From assembly GCF_025376885.1 (NCBI RefSeq), contig NZ_JAHUBR010000001.1, positions 992,001 to 1,056,000 of the forward strand: a stretch of DNA of 64,000 nt, in the 5' to 3' direction. Positions 36,369-44,434 of the stretch are shown one piece after another; position 1 is the first letter of the stretch, and the number at the start of each line of letters is the position of its first letter. The position numbers and the translations under genes are program-made. Under the pieces are notes generated by a model. That model was not told the origin of the DNA. It worked only from the letters and a program-made list of their open reading frames with translations, and ran no database searches. The stretch comes from Pseudoruegeria sp. SHC-113. GTDB taxonomy: Bacteria; Pseudomonadota; Alphaproteobacteria; Rhodobacterales; Rhodobacteraceae.

Positions 36369-37316
36369 ATGTCAGAGTCACCCATCACCCGCATGGCCGA
36401 GGCCACGCCCCCGCCGCTGGCGCGCAAGGTGCGCGGCCTGTCGGACAGGGCCATCGCGTGGATCTTCGTTGCGCCCACGATATTCCTGCTGTTGGCGGTC
36501 AACATTTTCCCGCTGATCTGGACGATCAACCTGAGCTTCACCAACTTCCGGGCCAACCGGCCCAACAGGGACGTCGAGTATATCGGCCTGCGCAACTACG
36601 AACGCATCCTCACCGACTCCGACATTTGGCTGTCGATGCAGGCCACGGCGCATTTCCTGTTCTGGACGATCTTCTTCCAGGTGCTGATCGGCTTCACGCT
36701 GGCCTGGCTGATCAACCGGAAGTTCAAGGGCAATGATCTCTGGACGACGATCATTGTGCTGCCGATGATGCTCTCCCCCGCCGTTGTGGGCAATTTCTGG
36801 ACGTTTCTCTACCAGCCCCAGATCGGCCTGTTTAACTACATCGTCGCCTTCTTCACCGGGGCGGATCCTTCCAGTTTCGAGATGCTCGGATCGGTGCAGC
36901 TTGCGCCATGGGCCATCGTGATCGTGGACACGTGGATGTGGACGCCTTTCGTGATGCTGATCTGCCTCGCCGGCCTGCGCTCGATCCCCGATTACATCTA
37001 CGAAGCCGCTGCGATCGACCGCGCCAGCAAGTGGCGGCAGTTCTGGACGATCACCGTGCCGATGGTGATGCCCTTCCTCATGCTCGCCGTGCTCTTCCGC
37101 GGCATCGAGAACTTCAAGATGTTCGATCTCGTGGTGCAGCTCACTGGGGGTGGGCCGGGCTCCACCACCGAGCTGGCCTCGATCAACCTCAAACGCGAGG
37201 CGTTTGAGAAATGGCGCACCGGCTATTCCTCGGCCTTCGCCATCATCCTTTTCGTCACCGTCTTCGGGCTTGCCTCGATCTACGTGAAGGCGCTGAACAA
37301 GGTGAAAGACAGATGA
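36369..37316 (+). CDS. Sugar/polyol ABC transporter permease 1
   Basis: A 315-residue inner-membrane permease with six membrane segments, the first being IAWIFVAPTIFLLLAVNIFPLIWTI, the standard opening of MalF/UgpA-like subunits. The ATPase-docking loop is YIYEAAAIDRASKWRQFWTI (EAA..D.A), and TGGGPGSTTELAS follows in the last third. The start is not well supported by a ribosome site (only GGATG nearby). The stop overlaps the next gene's start as ATGA. It partners permease 2 and the two ATPases downstream. Confidence 0.92.
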   Translation: MSESPITRMAEATPPPLARKVRGLSDRAIAWIFVAPTIFLLLAVNIFPLIWTINLSFTNFRANRPNRDVEYIGLRNYERILTDSDIWLSMQATAHFLFWTIFFQVLIGFTLAWLINRKFKGNDLWTTIIVLPMMLSPAVVGNFWTFLYQPQIGLFNYIVAFFTGADPSSFEMLGSVQLAPWAIVIVDTWMWTPFVMLICLAGLRSIPDYIYEAAAIDRASKWRQFWTITVPMVMPFLMLAVLFRGIENFKMFDLVVQLTGGGPGSTTELASINLKREAFEKWRTGYSSAFAIILFVTVFGLASIYVKALNKVKDR

Positions 37317-38251
37317 GCTATTCCATCACCGACCCCTCGCCGCGCCAGAAGTGGTTCGCCGGCACGCTCGTGATCCTCTACGCGCTTATCACGCTGATGC
37401 CGCTGGTCTGGATCCTGATGACGGGCTTCAAGACGCCGCCGGATTCGATCAGCTACCCGCCGAAAGTGATCTTCCAGCCCTCGCTCGAAGGCTATGTGAA
37501 CCTCTTCACCACCCGCACCCGCGTGTCGCCCGATGATCTGGCCGCGCTGCCGCCGCCCGCCAATTTCGCCGAGGAAATCGTACGCAACCGCGACATGGTG
37601 ATCGTGGGGCCAAGCAAGTTTGGCGAGCGCTTCATGAACTCGGTGATCATAGGGTTTGGCTCCACCTTCCTGAGCATCTTCCTTGGCACGCTCGCGGCCT
37701 ATGCCTTCAGCCGCTACAAGATCCCGCTGAAAGACGATCTGCTGTTCTTCATCCTCTCCACGCGGATGATGCCACCCATCGCCGTCGCCATCCCGATCTT
37801 CCTGATGTACCGCACGCTGGGGCTATCGGACACGCATCTGGGCATGATCCTGCTCTACACGGCGGTCAACATCTCGCTCGCGGTCTGGCTGCTGAAAGGC
37901 TTCATCGACGAGATCCCGACCGAATACGAGGAAGCGGCGCTGATCGACGGCTACACCCGCTTTCAGGCCTTCTACAAAGTGGTGCTGCCTCAGGCGGCCA
38001 CGGGCATCGCCTCCACCGCGATCTTCTGCCTGATCTTTGCCTGGAACGAATACGCCTTCGCTGTGCTGCTGACCTCGGGCACCGCGCAAACGGCCCCGCC
38101 CTTCATCCCAACGATCATCGGCGTGGGCGGCCTCGATTGGCCCGCCGTGGCCGCTGGCGCCACGATCTTCCTGCTGCCGGTCATGGTCTTCACCATCCTC
38201 CTGCGCAAGCACCTGCTGCGTGGCATCACCTTCGGAGCGGTTCGCAAATGA
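37313..38251 (+). CDS. Sugar/polyol ABC transporter permease 2
   Basis: A 312-residue MalG-like permease. The first membrane segment is GTLVILYALITLMPLVWILMTGF followed by KTPPDSI, usual for this class. The region between segments 1 and 2 is longer than usual (about residues 40-100, VSPDDLAALPPPANFAEEIV). The EAA loop is EYEEAALIDGYTRFQAFYKV, and FAWNEYAFAVLLT follows. The ATG at 37313 shares ATGA with the previous stop. The last residues overlap the start of the 62-residue gene by ATGA. Confidence 0.92.
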   Translation: MSYSITDPSPRQKWFAGTLVILYALITLMPLVWILMTGFKTPPDSISYPPKVIFQPSLEGYVNLFTTRTRVSPDDLAALPPPANFAEEIVRNRDMVIVGPSKFGERFMNSVIIGFGSTFLSIFLGTLAAYAFSRYKIPLKDDLLFFILSTRMMPPIAVAIPIFLMYRTLGLSDTHLGMILLYTAVNISLAVWLLKGFIDEIPTEYEEAALIDGYTRFQAFYKVVLPQAATGIASTAIFCLIFAWNEYAFAVLLTSGTAQTAPPFIPTIIGVGGLDWPAVAAGATIFLLPVMVFTILLRKHLLRGITFGAVRK

Positions 38252-38436
38252 GCAATTTCATCAACGGTTTGCTGCGCCTGCGCCGCGGCCCATGGGAAAT
38301 GGTGGCAACGATCCTCATCGCGCTGGGCGTCTTCATGCTGATGCAGCCCTTCGCGCTCTGGATGTACACCTATTCCTTCATCGTCACGCTTGTGGGCACG
38401 GTGATGTTCATCATCGTCAGCCATTTCCCGGAGTAA
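38248..38436 (+). CDS. Small two-span membrane protein within the ABC operon
   Basis: A 62-residue protein with two hydrophobic spans (about 17-36, EMVATILIALGVFMLMQPF; and 39-58, MYTYSFIVTLVGTVMFIIVS) and an Arg-rich start (LLRLRRGP). It is joined to permease 2 by an ATGA overlap and ends 3 nt before the first ATPase gene, so it is a real, co-translated member of the operon. A small protein at this place also occurs in the rhizobial glycerol transporter operon (GlpU); the match is in position and size, not proven homology. Its function is unknown; an accessory of the permease is the simplest idea. Confidence 0.85.
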   Translation: MSNFINGLLRLRRGPWEMVATILIALGVFMLMQPFALWMYTYSFIVTLVGTVMFIIVSHFPE

Positions 38437-38439
38437 GAG

Positions 38440-39537
38440 ATGGCCGAGATCATCATCAAGAACCTGCAGAAGATGTTCGGCGAGTTCACCGCCGTGCAAT
38501 CTTCCTCCTTCACCATCGAGGATGGCGAGTTTTTCATGCTGCTGGGGCCCTCGGGCTGCGGCAAGACAACCACCCTGCGCATGATCGCGGGGCTGGAACT
38601 CCCCACCTCCGGCGAAATCTATCTGGACGGCGAAGAGGTCAGCCAGCGCCCGGCGAGCCAGCGCGATATTGCCTTCGTCTTCCAGATGTTTGCGCTCTAT
38701 CCGCATATGAAAGTGGGCCAGAACCTGCGCTACCCGCTCATCAGCCAAGGGATGGGCCGGGCCGAAGCCAATGCCAAAGTCGCTGAGGTGGCCAAGATCC
38801 TCGGCATCGAAGGCATCCTGAATCGCCCTGTGGGCGGGCTTTCGGGCGGGGATCGCCAGCGCGTGGCTTTGGGCCGCGCCATCGTGCGCAACCCCAAGGC
38901 CTTCATGATGGACGAACCCCTCGGCGCGCTCGATGCGGAGTTCCGCGAGCATATGGCCGAGGAATTGCGCGCGCTGCATGATCGCATGGGGGCAACCACT
39001 GTTTACGTCACCCACGATCAACTTGAGGCCATGCAGATGGGCGACAAGATCGTGGTGATGAACCACGGCGTGGTAGAGCAGTTCGGCACCCCGCAGGACA
39101 TCTACGACAAGCCCGCCACCATGTTCGTCGCCGATTTCATCGGCGCGCCTTCGATGAACTTCCTCGATTTCAAAGGCGCCGTGCGCCCCGGTCAGACGTC
39201 CGTTGCGCTGGGCGAGGCGGAGTTTGCCGTGCCCGAACAGATCGGCGCGGGGCAGGGGGATCTCGTCTTCGGCGTGCGGCCCGAGCACATCGGCTTCTCC
39301 GACGCCAGCCCCTACCGGGGGCGCATCGACGCCACCGAGTATCTCGGCACCACTCAGATCGTCACCGTGCAAACACCTCATGGTGATGTGAAGGCGCGCA
39401 TCCCCTCCAGCCAGCATGTGACGGAAGGCGAGGCCGTCGGCCTCACCTTCGCGCCGGAGCGCATCACGCTGTTTGACAAGCCTTCGGGCCGCGCCCTGCG
39501 CAGCGCGCTGAACAAGGAGTATGTGGCCGATGTCTGA
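38440..39537 (+). CDS. ABC transporter ATP-binding protein 1 (GlpS-like, atypical signature)
   Basis: A 365-residue ATPase with a TOBE-containing tail. Walker A GPSGCGKT is at residues 36-43, Walker B is FMMDEP, and the H-loop is YVTHDQLEAM. Two departures from the MalK norm are visible: the signature reads LSGGD instead of LSGGQ, and the D-loop region continues DAEFREHM instead of DAKLRVEM. The C-terminal domain has FGVRPEHIGF. It is followed by a second, canonical ATPase gene overlapping its 3' end by 8 nt, so the transporter likely has a heterodimeric ATPase, as in rhizobial GlpS/GlpT glycerol uptake. Confidence 0.9.
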   Translation: MAEIIIKNLQKMFGEFTAVQSSSFTIEDGEFFMLLGPSGCGKTTTLRMIAGLELPTSGEIYLDGEEVSQRPASQRDIAFVFQMFALYPHMKVGQNLRYPLISQGMGRAEANAKVAEVAKILGIEGILNRPVGGLSGGDRQRVALGRAIVRNPKAFMMDEPLGALDAEFREHMAEELRALHDRMGATTVYVTHDQLEAMQMGDKIVVMNHGVVEQFGTPQDIYDKPATMFVADFIGAPSMNFLDFKGAVRPGQTSVALGEAEFAVPEQIGAGQGDLVFGVRPEHIGFSDASPYRGRIDATEYLGTTQIVTVQTPHGDVKARIPSSQHVTEGEAVGLTFAPERITLFDKPSGRALRSALNKEYVADV

Positions 39538-40534
39538 AGTCATTCTGAACGCCGTCTCCAAACGCTTCGGCGACACGCAGGCGCTGGAAGATGTTTCCAT
39601 GGTGGTGCCCGATGGCTCCTTCGTGGTGCTTCTTGGCCCCACGGGCGCGGGCAAAACCACCACCCTGCGCCTGATCGCGGGGCTGGATCGGCCCGATGCG
39701 GGCGATATCTCCATCGGCGGCCATAGTGTGCTCGACTACACGCCTGCGCAGCGCGATGTGGCCATGGTGTTCCAGCAATATTCGCTCTATCCACATCTCA
39801 CCGTGCGCGACAATCTCGCCTTCCCGCTGAAATCGCCGCTGCTGAAAACCCCAGCGGATGAGATCGCGCGCAAGGTGCAGGAGGTGGCCGAAAAGCTGCG
39901 CATCCCGCACAAGCTCGATAACAAGGCCACCGAACTGTCTGGCGGCGAGATGCAGCGTGTCTCCATCGGCCGCGCGCTGGTGCGCCAGCCGCAGATTTAC
40001 CTGATGGACGAGCCGCTTTCCTCGCTTGATGCCAAGCTGCGCGCCGAATTGCGGGTGGAACTCAAGCACATTCAGGCCGATCTGGGCGCAACGATGCTCT
40101 ATGTCACCCACGATCAGATCGAGGCGATGACGATGGCCACCCATATCGGCGTGCTGGAGGAGGGCCGGCTTGTGCAGTTCGGCACCCCGCGCGAGATCTA
40201 CGAAAACCCCGTCAGCACCTATGTGGCCACACGGCTGGGGCAGCCCAAGATCAACCTTCTGCCGGCGGATCTCTTCCCCGGTGCGCCCAGCGGGGCGCAG
40301 ACGATCGGCCTCAGGCCCGAGCATATCCTGCAGGGCGAAGGCCAGCCCGCCACCGTGCTGCGGGTCGAGCACCTTGGCGATCAGACGCGCCTGCACCTGC
40401 GCTTTGGTGGCCATGAGGTCGTCACCACGACGGAGGTGCACAGCCATCTCGCCCATGGCGACGAGATCACGATCCGCCCGCAATCCCCCCTTTATTTCGA
40501 CGCCACCGGCGCGTGCATGACGACGGGAGCCTGA
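39530..40534 (+). CDS. ABC transporter ATP-binding protein 2 (canonical CUT1 type)
   Basis: A 334-residue ATPase. Walker A is GPTGAGKTT, the Q-loop is FQQYSLYP, the signature is LSGGEMQRVSIGRAL, Walker B is YLMDEP, the D-loop is SSLDAKLRAELR and the H-loop is YVTHDQIEAM. The ATG at 39530 is chosen because AGGAG lies at 39515-39519; an ATG at 39521 is too close to it. It overlaps the preceding gene by 8 nt. The regulatory tail is shorter than in ATPase 1. The two ATPases are clearly different proteins, not a recent duplication. Confidence 0.92.
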   Translation: MSEVILNAVSKRFGDTQALEDVSMVVPDGSFVVLLGPTGAGKTTTLRLIAGLDRPDAGDISIGGHSVLDYTPAQRDVAMVFQQYSLYPHLTVRDNLAFPLKSPLLKTPADEIARKVQEVAEKLRIPHKLDNKATELSGGEMQRVSIGRALVRQPQIYLMDEPLSSLDAKLRAELRVELKHIQADLGATMLYVTHDQIEAMTMATHIGVLEEGRLVQFGTPREIYENPVSTYVATRLGQPKINLLPADLFPGAPSGAQTIGLRPEHILQGEGQPATVLRVEHLGDQTRLHLRFGGHEVVTTTEVHSHLAHGDEITIRPQSPLYFDATGACMTTGA

Positions 40535-40536
40535 GC

Positions 40537-42150
40537 ATGAAACAGTTCATCAACGCCAAAGAAGATCTTGTCACCGAGGCCATTCAGGGCGCGTTGCGCA
40601 CCGCAGGCGGGCGATTGGCGCGGCTCGACGGGTTTCCCCACATCAAGGTCGTGGTGCGCACCGATTGGGACAAATCCAAGGTCGCGCTCGTTTCGGGCGG
40701 TGGCTCCGGCCATGAGCCCTCGCACGCCGGCTTCGTCGGGCGCGGGCTGCTGACGGCGGCGGTCTGCGGCGATGTTTTCGCCTCGCCTTCGGTGGACGCG
40801 GTGCTGGCGGGCATCCTTGCGGTCTCCGGCAAGGCGGGCTGCCTGTTGATCGTGAAGAACTACACCGGTGATCGCCTGAACTTCGGGCTGGCGGCGGAGC
40901 GCGCGCGGGCCTTCGGCATCAAGGTGCGCATGGTGATCGTGGACGACGACGTGGCGCTGCCCGATCTGCCGCAGCCGCGCGGCGTGGCAGGTACGCTCTT
41001 CGTGCATAAGATCGCAGGCCATCTGGCCGAAGCGGGCGCGGATCTGGACACCGTCGCCAATGCCGCGCAGGCGGTGATCGACAATGTCGTCTCCATCGGC
41101 ATGTCGCTCGATACTTGCACCATCCCCGGCTCCCCGAAGGAAGATCGCATCGGCGCGGGCATGGCCGAGCTTGGCCTTGGCATCCACGGCGAAGCGGGCA
41201 TCGAGCAGGTGCAGTTCGAAGGCGCGCGCCACGCGATGTCGCTCGTTGTGGGCAAGCTTGCGCCGCGCGCGGGCAAGGGGCCCTATGTGGCGCTGCTGAA
41301 CAACCTCGGCGGTGCGACGCCTTTGGAGATGAGCGTTCTGGCCGAGGAACTGGCACGCTCCGAGATCGGCGGGCAGATCCGCTGGATGATCGGCCCCGCG
41401 CCCCTGATGACCTCGCTCGATATGCGCGGCTTCTCCGTCTCGCTGCTGTCGGTCTCGCCCGTGCAGGAGGAGGCGCTGCGCAGTGCGGTGGCCCCCGGTG
41501 CATGGCCCGGCATGCAGGGCTTTGGCGATGTGGACGTGCGCCCCTTGCCCGACGGGCTCTCCCCGATCCAGCCGCTGCCCAGCAAACACGCAGGCAACGC
41601 CGCGCTGCTGGCGAAATGCTGCACGCTGATGATCGGGGCCGAAGCCGCGCTGAACGCACTGGACGCGAAATCGGGCGACGGCGATACGGGCTCCACGCTC
41701 TCCACGGCGGCGCGCGCCTTGGTGGCCAGCACCGACCGGCTGCCGCTCGCCGATCTCACGCAGCTCTACCGCGCCATCGGCCTTGAGCTGAGCCAGACGA
41801 TGGGCGGCTCTTCCGGCGTGCTGCTGGCGATCTTCTTCTCCGCGGCTGGCGATGCCTCGGCCAATGGGGCCGGGCCTGTCGAGGCTTTGAAGGCAGGCCT
41901 TGCGCGCGTGCAGCAGGTCGGCGGCGCGCAAGTGGGGGATCGCACCATGATCGACGCGCTCGCCCCTGCGCTCGACGCCCTGCCGCAGGGCGTGGCGGCG
42001 GCGGCTGCTGCAGCGCGCGCCGGGGCCGATGCCACGGCGCAGATCACCAAGGCCAAGGCGGGCCGCGCGAGCTACATCTCCGAGGCCTCCCTTGCGGGCC
42101 ACAACGATCCGGGTGCGGAGGCGGTGGCCTTGCTGTTTGAAGGGCTCTGA
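40537..42150 (+). CDS. dhaK: Dihydroxyacetone kinase family protein, fused DhaK-DhaL (ATP-dependent)
   Basis: A 537-residue kinase. The N-terminal DhaK domain (about 1-325) contains LVSGGGSGHEPSHAGFVGRG and the His217 in LGIHGEAG that forms a hemiaminal with the ketose in this family. The C-terminal DhaL domain (about 345-535) has the Mg-ATP-binding SGDGDTGSTL and QTMGGSSGVLLAIFF. This is the one-chain, ATP-using form rather than the PTS form. It would phosphorylate dihydroxyacetone, or a related ketose such as erythrulose, supplied by the ABC transporter. ATG 40537 follows GGGAGC; it starts 2 nt after the ATPase 2 stop. Operon end. Confidence 0.9.
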   Translation: MKQFINAKEDLVTEAIQGALRTAGGRLARLDGFPHIKVVVRTDWDKSKVALVSGGGSGHEPSHAGFVGRGLLTAAVCGDVFASPSVDAVLAGILAVSGKAGCLLIVKNYTGDRLNFGLAAERARAFGIKVRMVIVDDDVALPDLPQPRGVAGTLFVHKIAGHLAEAGADLDTVANAAQAVIDNVVSIGMSLDTCTIPGSPKEDRIGAGMAELGLGIHGEAGIEQVQFEGARHAMSLVVGKLAPRAGKGPYVALLNNLGGATPLEMSVLAEELARSEIGGQIRWMIGPAPLMTSLDMRGFSVSLLSVSPVQEEALRSAVAPGAWPGMQGFGDVDVRPLPDGLSPIQPLPSKHAGNAALLAKCCTLMIGAEAALNALDAKSGDGDTGSTLSTAARALVASTDRLPLADLTQLYRAIGLELSQTMGGSSGVLLAIFFSAAGDASANGAGPVEALKAGLARVQQVGGAQVGDRTMIDALAPALDALPQGVAAAAAAARAGADATAQITKAKAGRASYISEASLAGHNDPGAEAVALLFEGL

Positions 42151-42314
42151 GCAGAGCCGGGAATGGCGGGGCGGCCACGCTGGCTGCCAAGAAGGGCGCG
42201 GAAGGCTTTCGCGCTCTTTATCATTTCCGCAAAGCCGCCTAGGCTGACCCACAAAAGGGCACGCAACGCACGGCGGGCGTGCGGAGCAGCAACGGCCACG
42301 GGGGAAGAGCGGGC

Positions 42315-43676
42315 GTGTTTCGCGGAGATAACGGCGGAGTTCTGTTGCGCGTTGAAGGTGGCGTGCTGATCGCCCATGATTCCACCGGAGTCAGCCTGCG
42401 CCTTTCAGACTCCACCCTCGCCGACCTGCGCGCCCGGTTGGGGATTTCAGTGCCCCGGCCTGCAAACCTTCCGCCTCATGTGGCCGGGCTCGATTGCTGG
42501 AATGTAACCGCCGAAGGCGACTGGCTGCGCTTTGACGCGCGCATCCCCCCCTATGATCACCCACGCGGCTTCCGCGCGCATCTGCGCGGTGGAGGCGTGC
42601 TGGCCGATGGCGCAGGGCCGATGCTGGGCCTCTTCTCCATCGGCGGCGCGCGGCGCGCCATGGGGCGCGATCTGCCCTTGGCCTTTCCCTGCCATGTGGT
42701 GTCGGCGGATGATGACATTGGCGCCGTTGGCATGGCGGGCGTGGAGCCTGCACCGGAAACCGATCTGCTGCACCCTTTGCGTGAAGCCACGCAGGACGCG
42801 CTGGTGGCCGACGCGCTTCTGGCCATGCGGCAGGCGCAGGGGCAGAGCCTGCCGCTGATCGTGGCGCGCGCCGAGACCGAAAGCGCCCATCGGGCGCAGG
42901 ATCTGGCGTCGGGGCTGGCGCTGGACAACCTCAAGACGGCGATCCACAATTTCACAGCCGCCGCCGCCACGTTGGGCCGCCCGGCGCGCGTGCTGGCGGT
43001 GACGATCGATTTCGGCGCGGAGGACGTTCTGAGCGATGCCGCCTCCTACGAGGCCGGGATCCGCGCGCTGGTGGCCGAGATCACGGGGTTCATCGGCGAG
43101 TTGGGCCTGCACGAACCTCTTTTCCTGCTTCGTTGCGATGAGAGCGGAGCGCGGGTCGCTGAACATTGGGCGCTGTCCGTGTTTCCCGCAGCCACGACCC
43201 TTTCTGTTGCCGGGCCGGACTACCCTTTCGAGCGGGACGGCTACGGTCGCTACACGGAGGCCGGCGCGCGCGCCGCAGCTGCTCTGGAGGCGCATGTGCT
43301 TTGCGCCCGTCTCGCAGGTACTCCGTGGGCGGCACCGCGTCTGTTGCTGGCCGAACGTGTGGACGCCGGGCGAATACGCGTGACCGCGGAAGGGCTTGGC
43401 ACCTTGCATCTTGAGGCCAACGCTAAGTTTCCGGTCGCGGGCAAGAGCGGTTTCGTGTTGACCGATGCCAAAGGCAAGACACTCGCATTGTCAGGGGTGG
43501 CGATTGCGGAGGACGATCCGCGAAGCCTTGTTCTCTCGTACAAGGCAAAGGGCACTGCGCCGCTCACTCTGTCCTACGCTCGGGGAAGCGGTGGGCTGCT
43601 GTGCGACGATTGGCGCTGCGCCGAAGACCCGACCCTGCGTCGGTGGGCCTTGCCGGCGATACTGGAGGTCAGATGA
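42315..43676 (+). CDS. Hypothetical protein, possible degenerate SGNH/acetylesterase-like domain
   Basis: A 453-residue protein from a GTG at 42315 preceded by GGGGAAGAG; an ATG 36 nt upstream has no such site. No family was recognised with certainty. The region around residue 330-350 (DGYGRYTEAGARAAAALEAHVL) is laid out like the C-terminal DGxH block of SGNH/sialate O-acetylesterases, but the catalytic His is not where expected. The tail (LTLSYARGSGG...RWALPAILEV) also resembles the C-terminal beta region of such esterases. No signal peptide or membrane segment. It is coupled by ATGA to the lectin-like gene. Role unknown; carbohydrate recognition or deacetylation fits the neighbours. Confidence 0.7.
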   Translation: MFRGDNGGVLLRVEGGVLIAHDSTGVSLRLSDSTLADLRARLGISVPRPANLPPHVAGLDCWNVTAEGDWLRFDARIPPYDHPRGFRAHLRGGGVLADGAGPMLGLFSIGGARRAMGRDLPLAFPCHVVSADDDIGAVGMAGVEPAPETDLLHPLREATQDALVADALLAMRQAQGQSLPLIVARAETESAHRAQDLASGLALDNLKTAIHNFTAAAATLGRPARVLAVTIDFGAEDVLSDAASYEAGIRALVAEITGFIGELGLHEPLFLLRCDESGARVAEHWALSVFPAATTLSVAGPDYPFERDGYGRYTEAGARAAAALEAHVLCARLAGTPWAAPRLLLAERVDAGRIRVTAEGLGTLHLEANAKFPVAGKSGFVLTDAKGKTLALSGVAIAEDDPRSLVLSYKAKGTAPLTLSYARGSGGLLCDDWRCAEDPTLRRWALPAILEVR

Positions 43677-44434
43677 GCTTCGGGGATCTTTCCAAGGTGG
43701 CGCCGTCTGCATGCCTCGACCCGGAGGCCCTTCCACTGACCGAAATCGTGGCGGCTCAAGGCGGCCTTTGGTTCAGTTCCGAGTCCAGCCTGCTCCAGCA
43801 GGAGGACGAAGGCGTTGTATCCCTTCGCGCACGTTGCGGCGGAGATGTCGCCCGCGCGGCCAATGGCAACACAGAGTTTTGCGGCCTGACCGAGATCGCG
43901 GGTCAGCCCTTCCTCGTTTTCCCGCCGCGCAAAAACGCTGGCTTTGTGGCTGATCTTGGCCAGATCAAAACCTGCGTGAGCCTTGCGGTGGTCCATTCTG
44001 ACTCCGCGAAAGCGGGGAAAATTTCAGGCACGCTCTGCGCGATAGCCACGGGGGATGGCGCCAGCACATTGGTGCTCGAGGATCGCGGCGAGGGGTTGCG
44101 CCTGACCAATCGCGATGGCGATCCGGCTCAGACCGTGCCTGCGGCCTCTGGCCTACGCCTGAGCTTTCTAGTCTGGGATAGCGCGGGCGCAACTTATGCC
44201 GATGCGGCAGGGCGCAGTTGCAAGCTGGATTGGCCGGGGGCAATCGCCGAGGGCGCGGCGCAGCTGTTCATCGGGTGCCGCCGCGACAGCGCGGGCATGC
44301 TGAAAACCCAAGGCGCGGCCGCCATCGCCGATGTCATCGCCTTTCCAGAACGCGACATCCTCTCCCCCGCCATGGCCCCGGTGCGCGCCCGGCTGGCCAC
44401 CTACCTGCGCGAGGTTTTCACCGATGGGCTTTGA
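43673..44434 (+). CDS. Hypothetical protein, concanavalin/LamG-like fold
   Basis: A 253-residue protein starting at ATG 43673 (ATGA overlap with the previous gene). Residues about 80-250 read like a concanavalin-A-like/LamG lectin domain: alternating strands (SLAVVHSDSAKAGKISGTLCAIATGDG, STLVLEDRGEGLRLTN, LRLSFLVWDSAG) and the usual ending IADVIAFPERDILSPAMAPVRARLATYLREVF, where such domains close with a helix packing on the sandwich. No signal peptide. Its 3' end overlaps the sulfatase gene by 11 nt. Base composition over its first half looks less GC-rich than the flanks. Probable glycan binding; no substrate can be named. Confidence 0.7.
   Translation: MSFGDLSKVAPSACLDPEALPLTEIVAAQGGLWFSSESSLLQQEDEGVVSLRARCGGDVARAANGNTEFCGLTEIAGQPFLVFPPRKNAGFVADLGQIKTCVSLAVVHSDSAKAGKISGTLCAIATGDGASTLVLEDRGEGLRLTNRDGDPAQTVPAASGLRLSFLVWDSAGATYADAAGRSCKLDWPGAIAEGAAQLFIGCRRDSAGMLKTQGAAAIADVIAFPERDILSPAMAPVRARLATYLREVFTDGL

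Noticed and set aside
42198-42236. Hairpin after the DhaKL gene (GCGGAA/TTCCGC) as a terminator
   Set aside because: The arms are short, the loop is long, a competing pairing exists (AAGGCTTT/AAAGCC) and no T-run follows.
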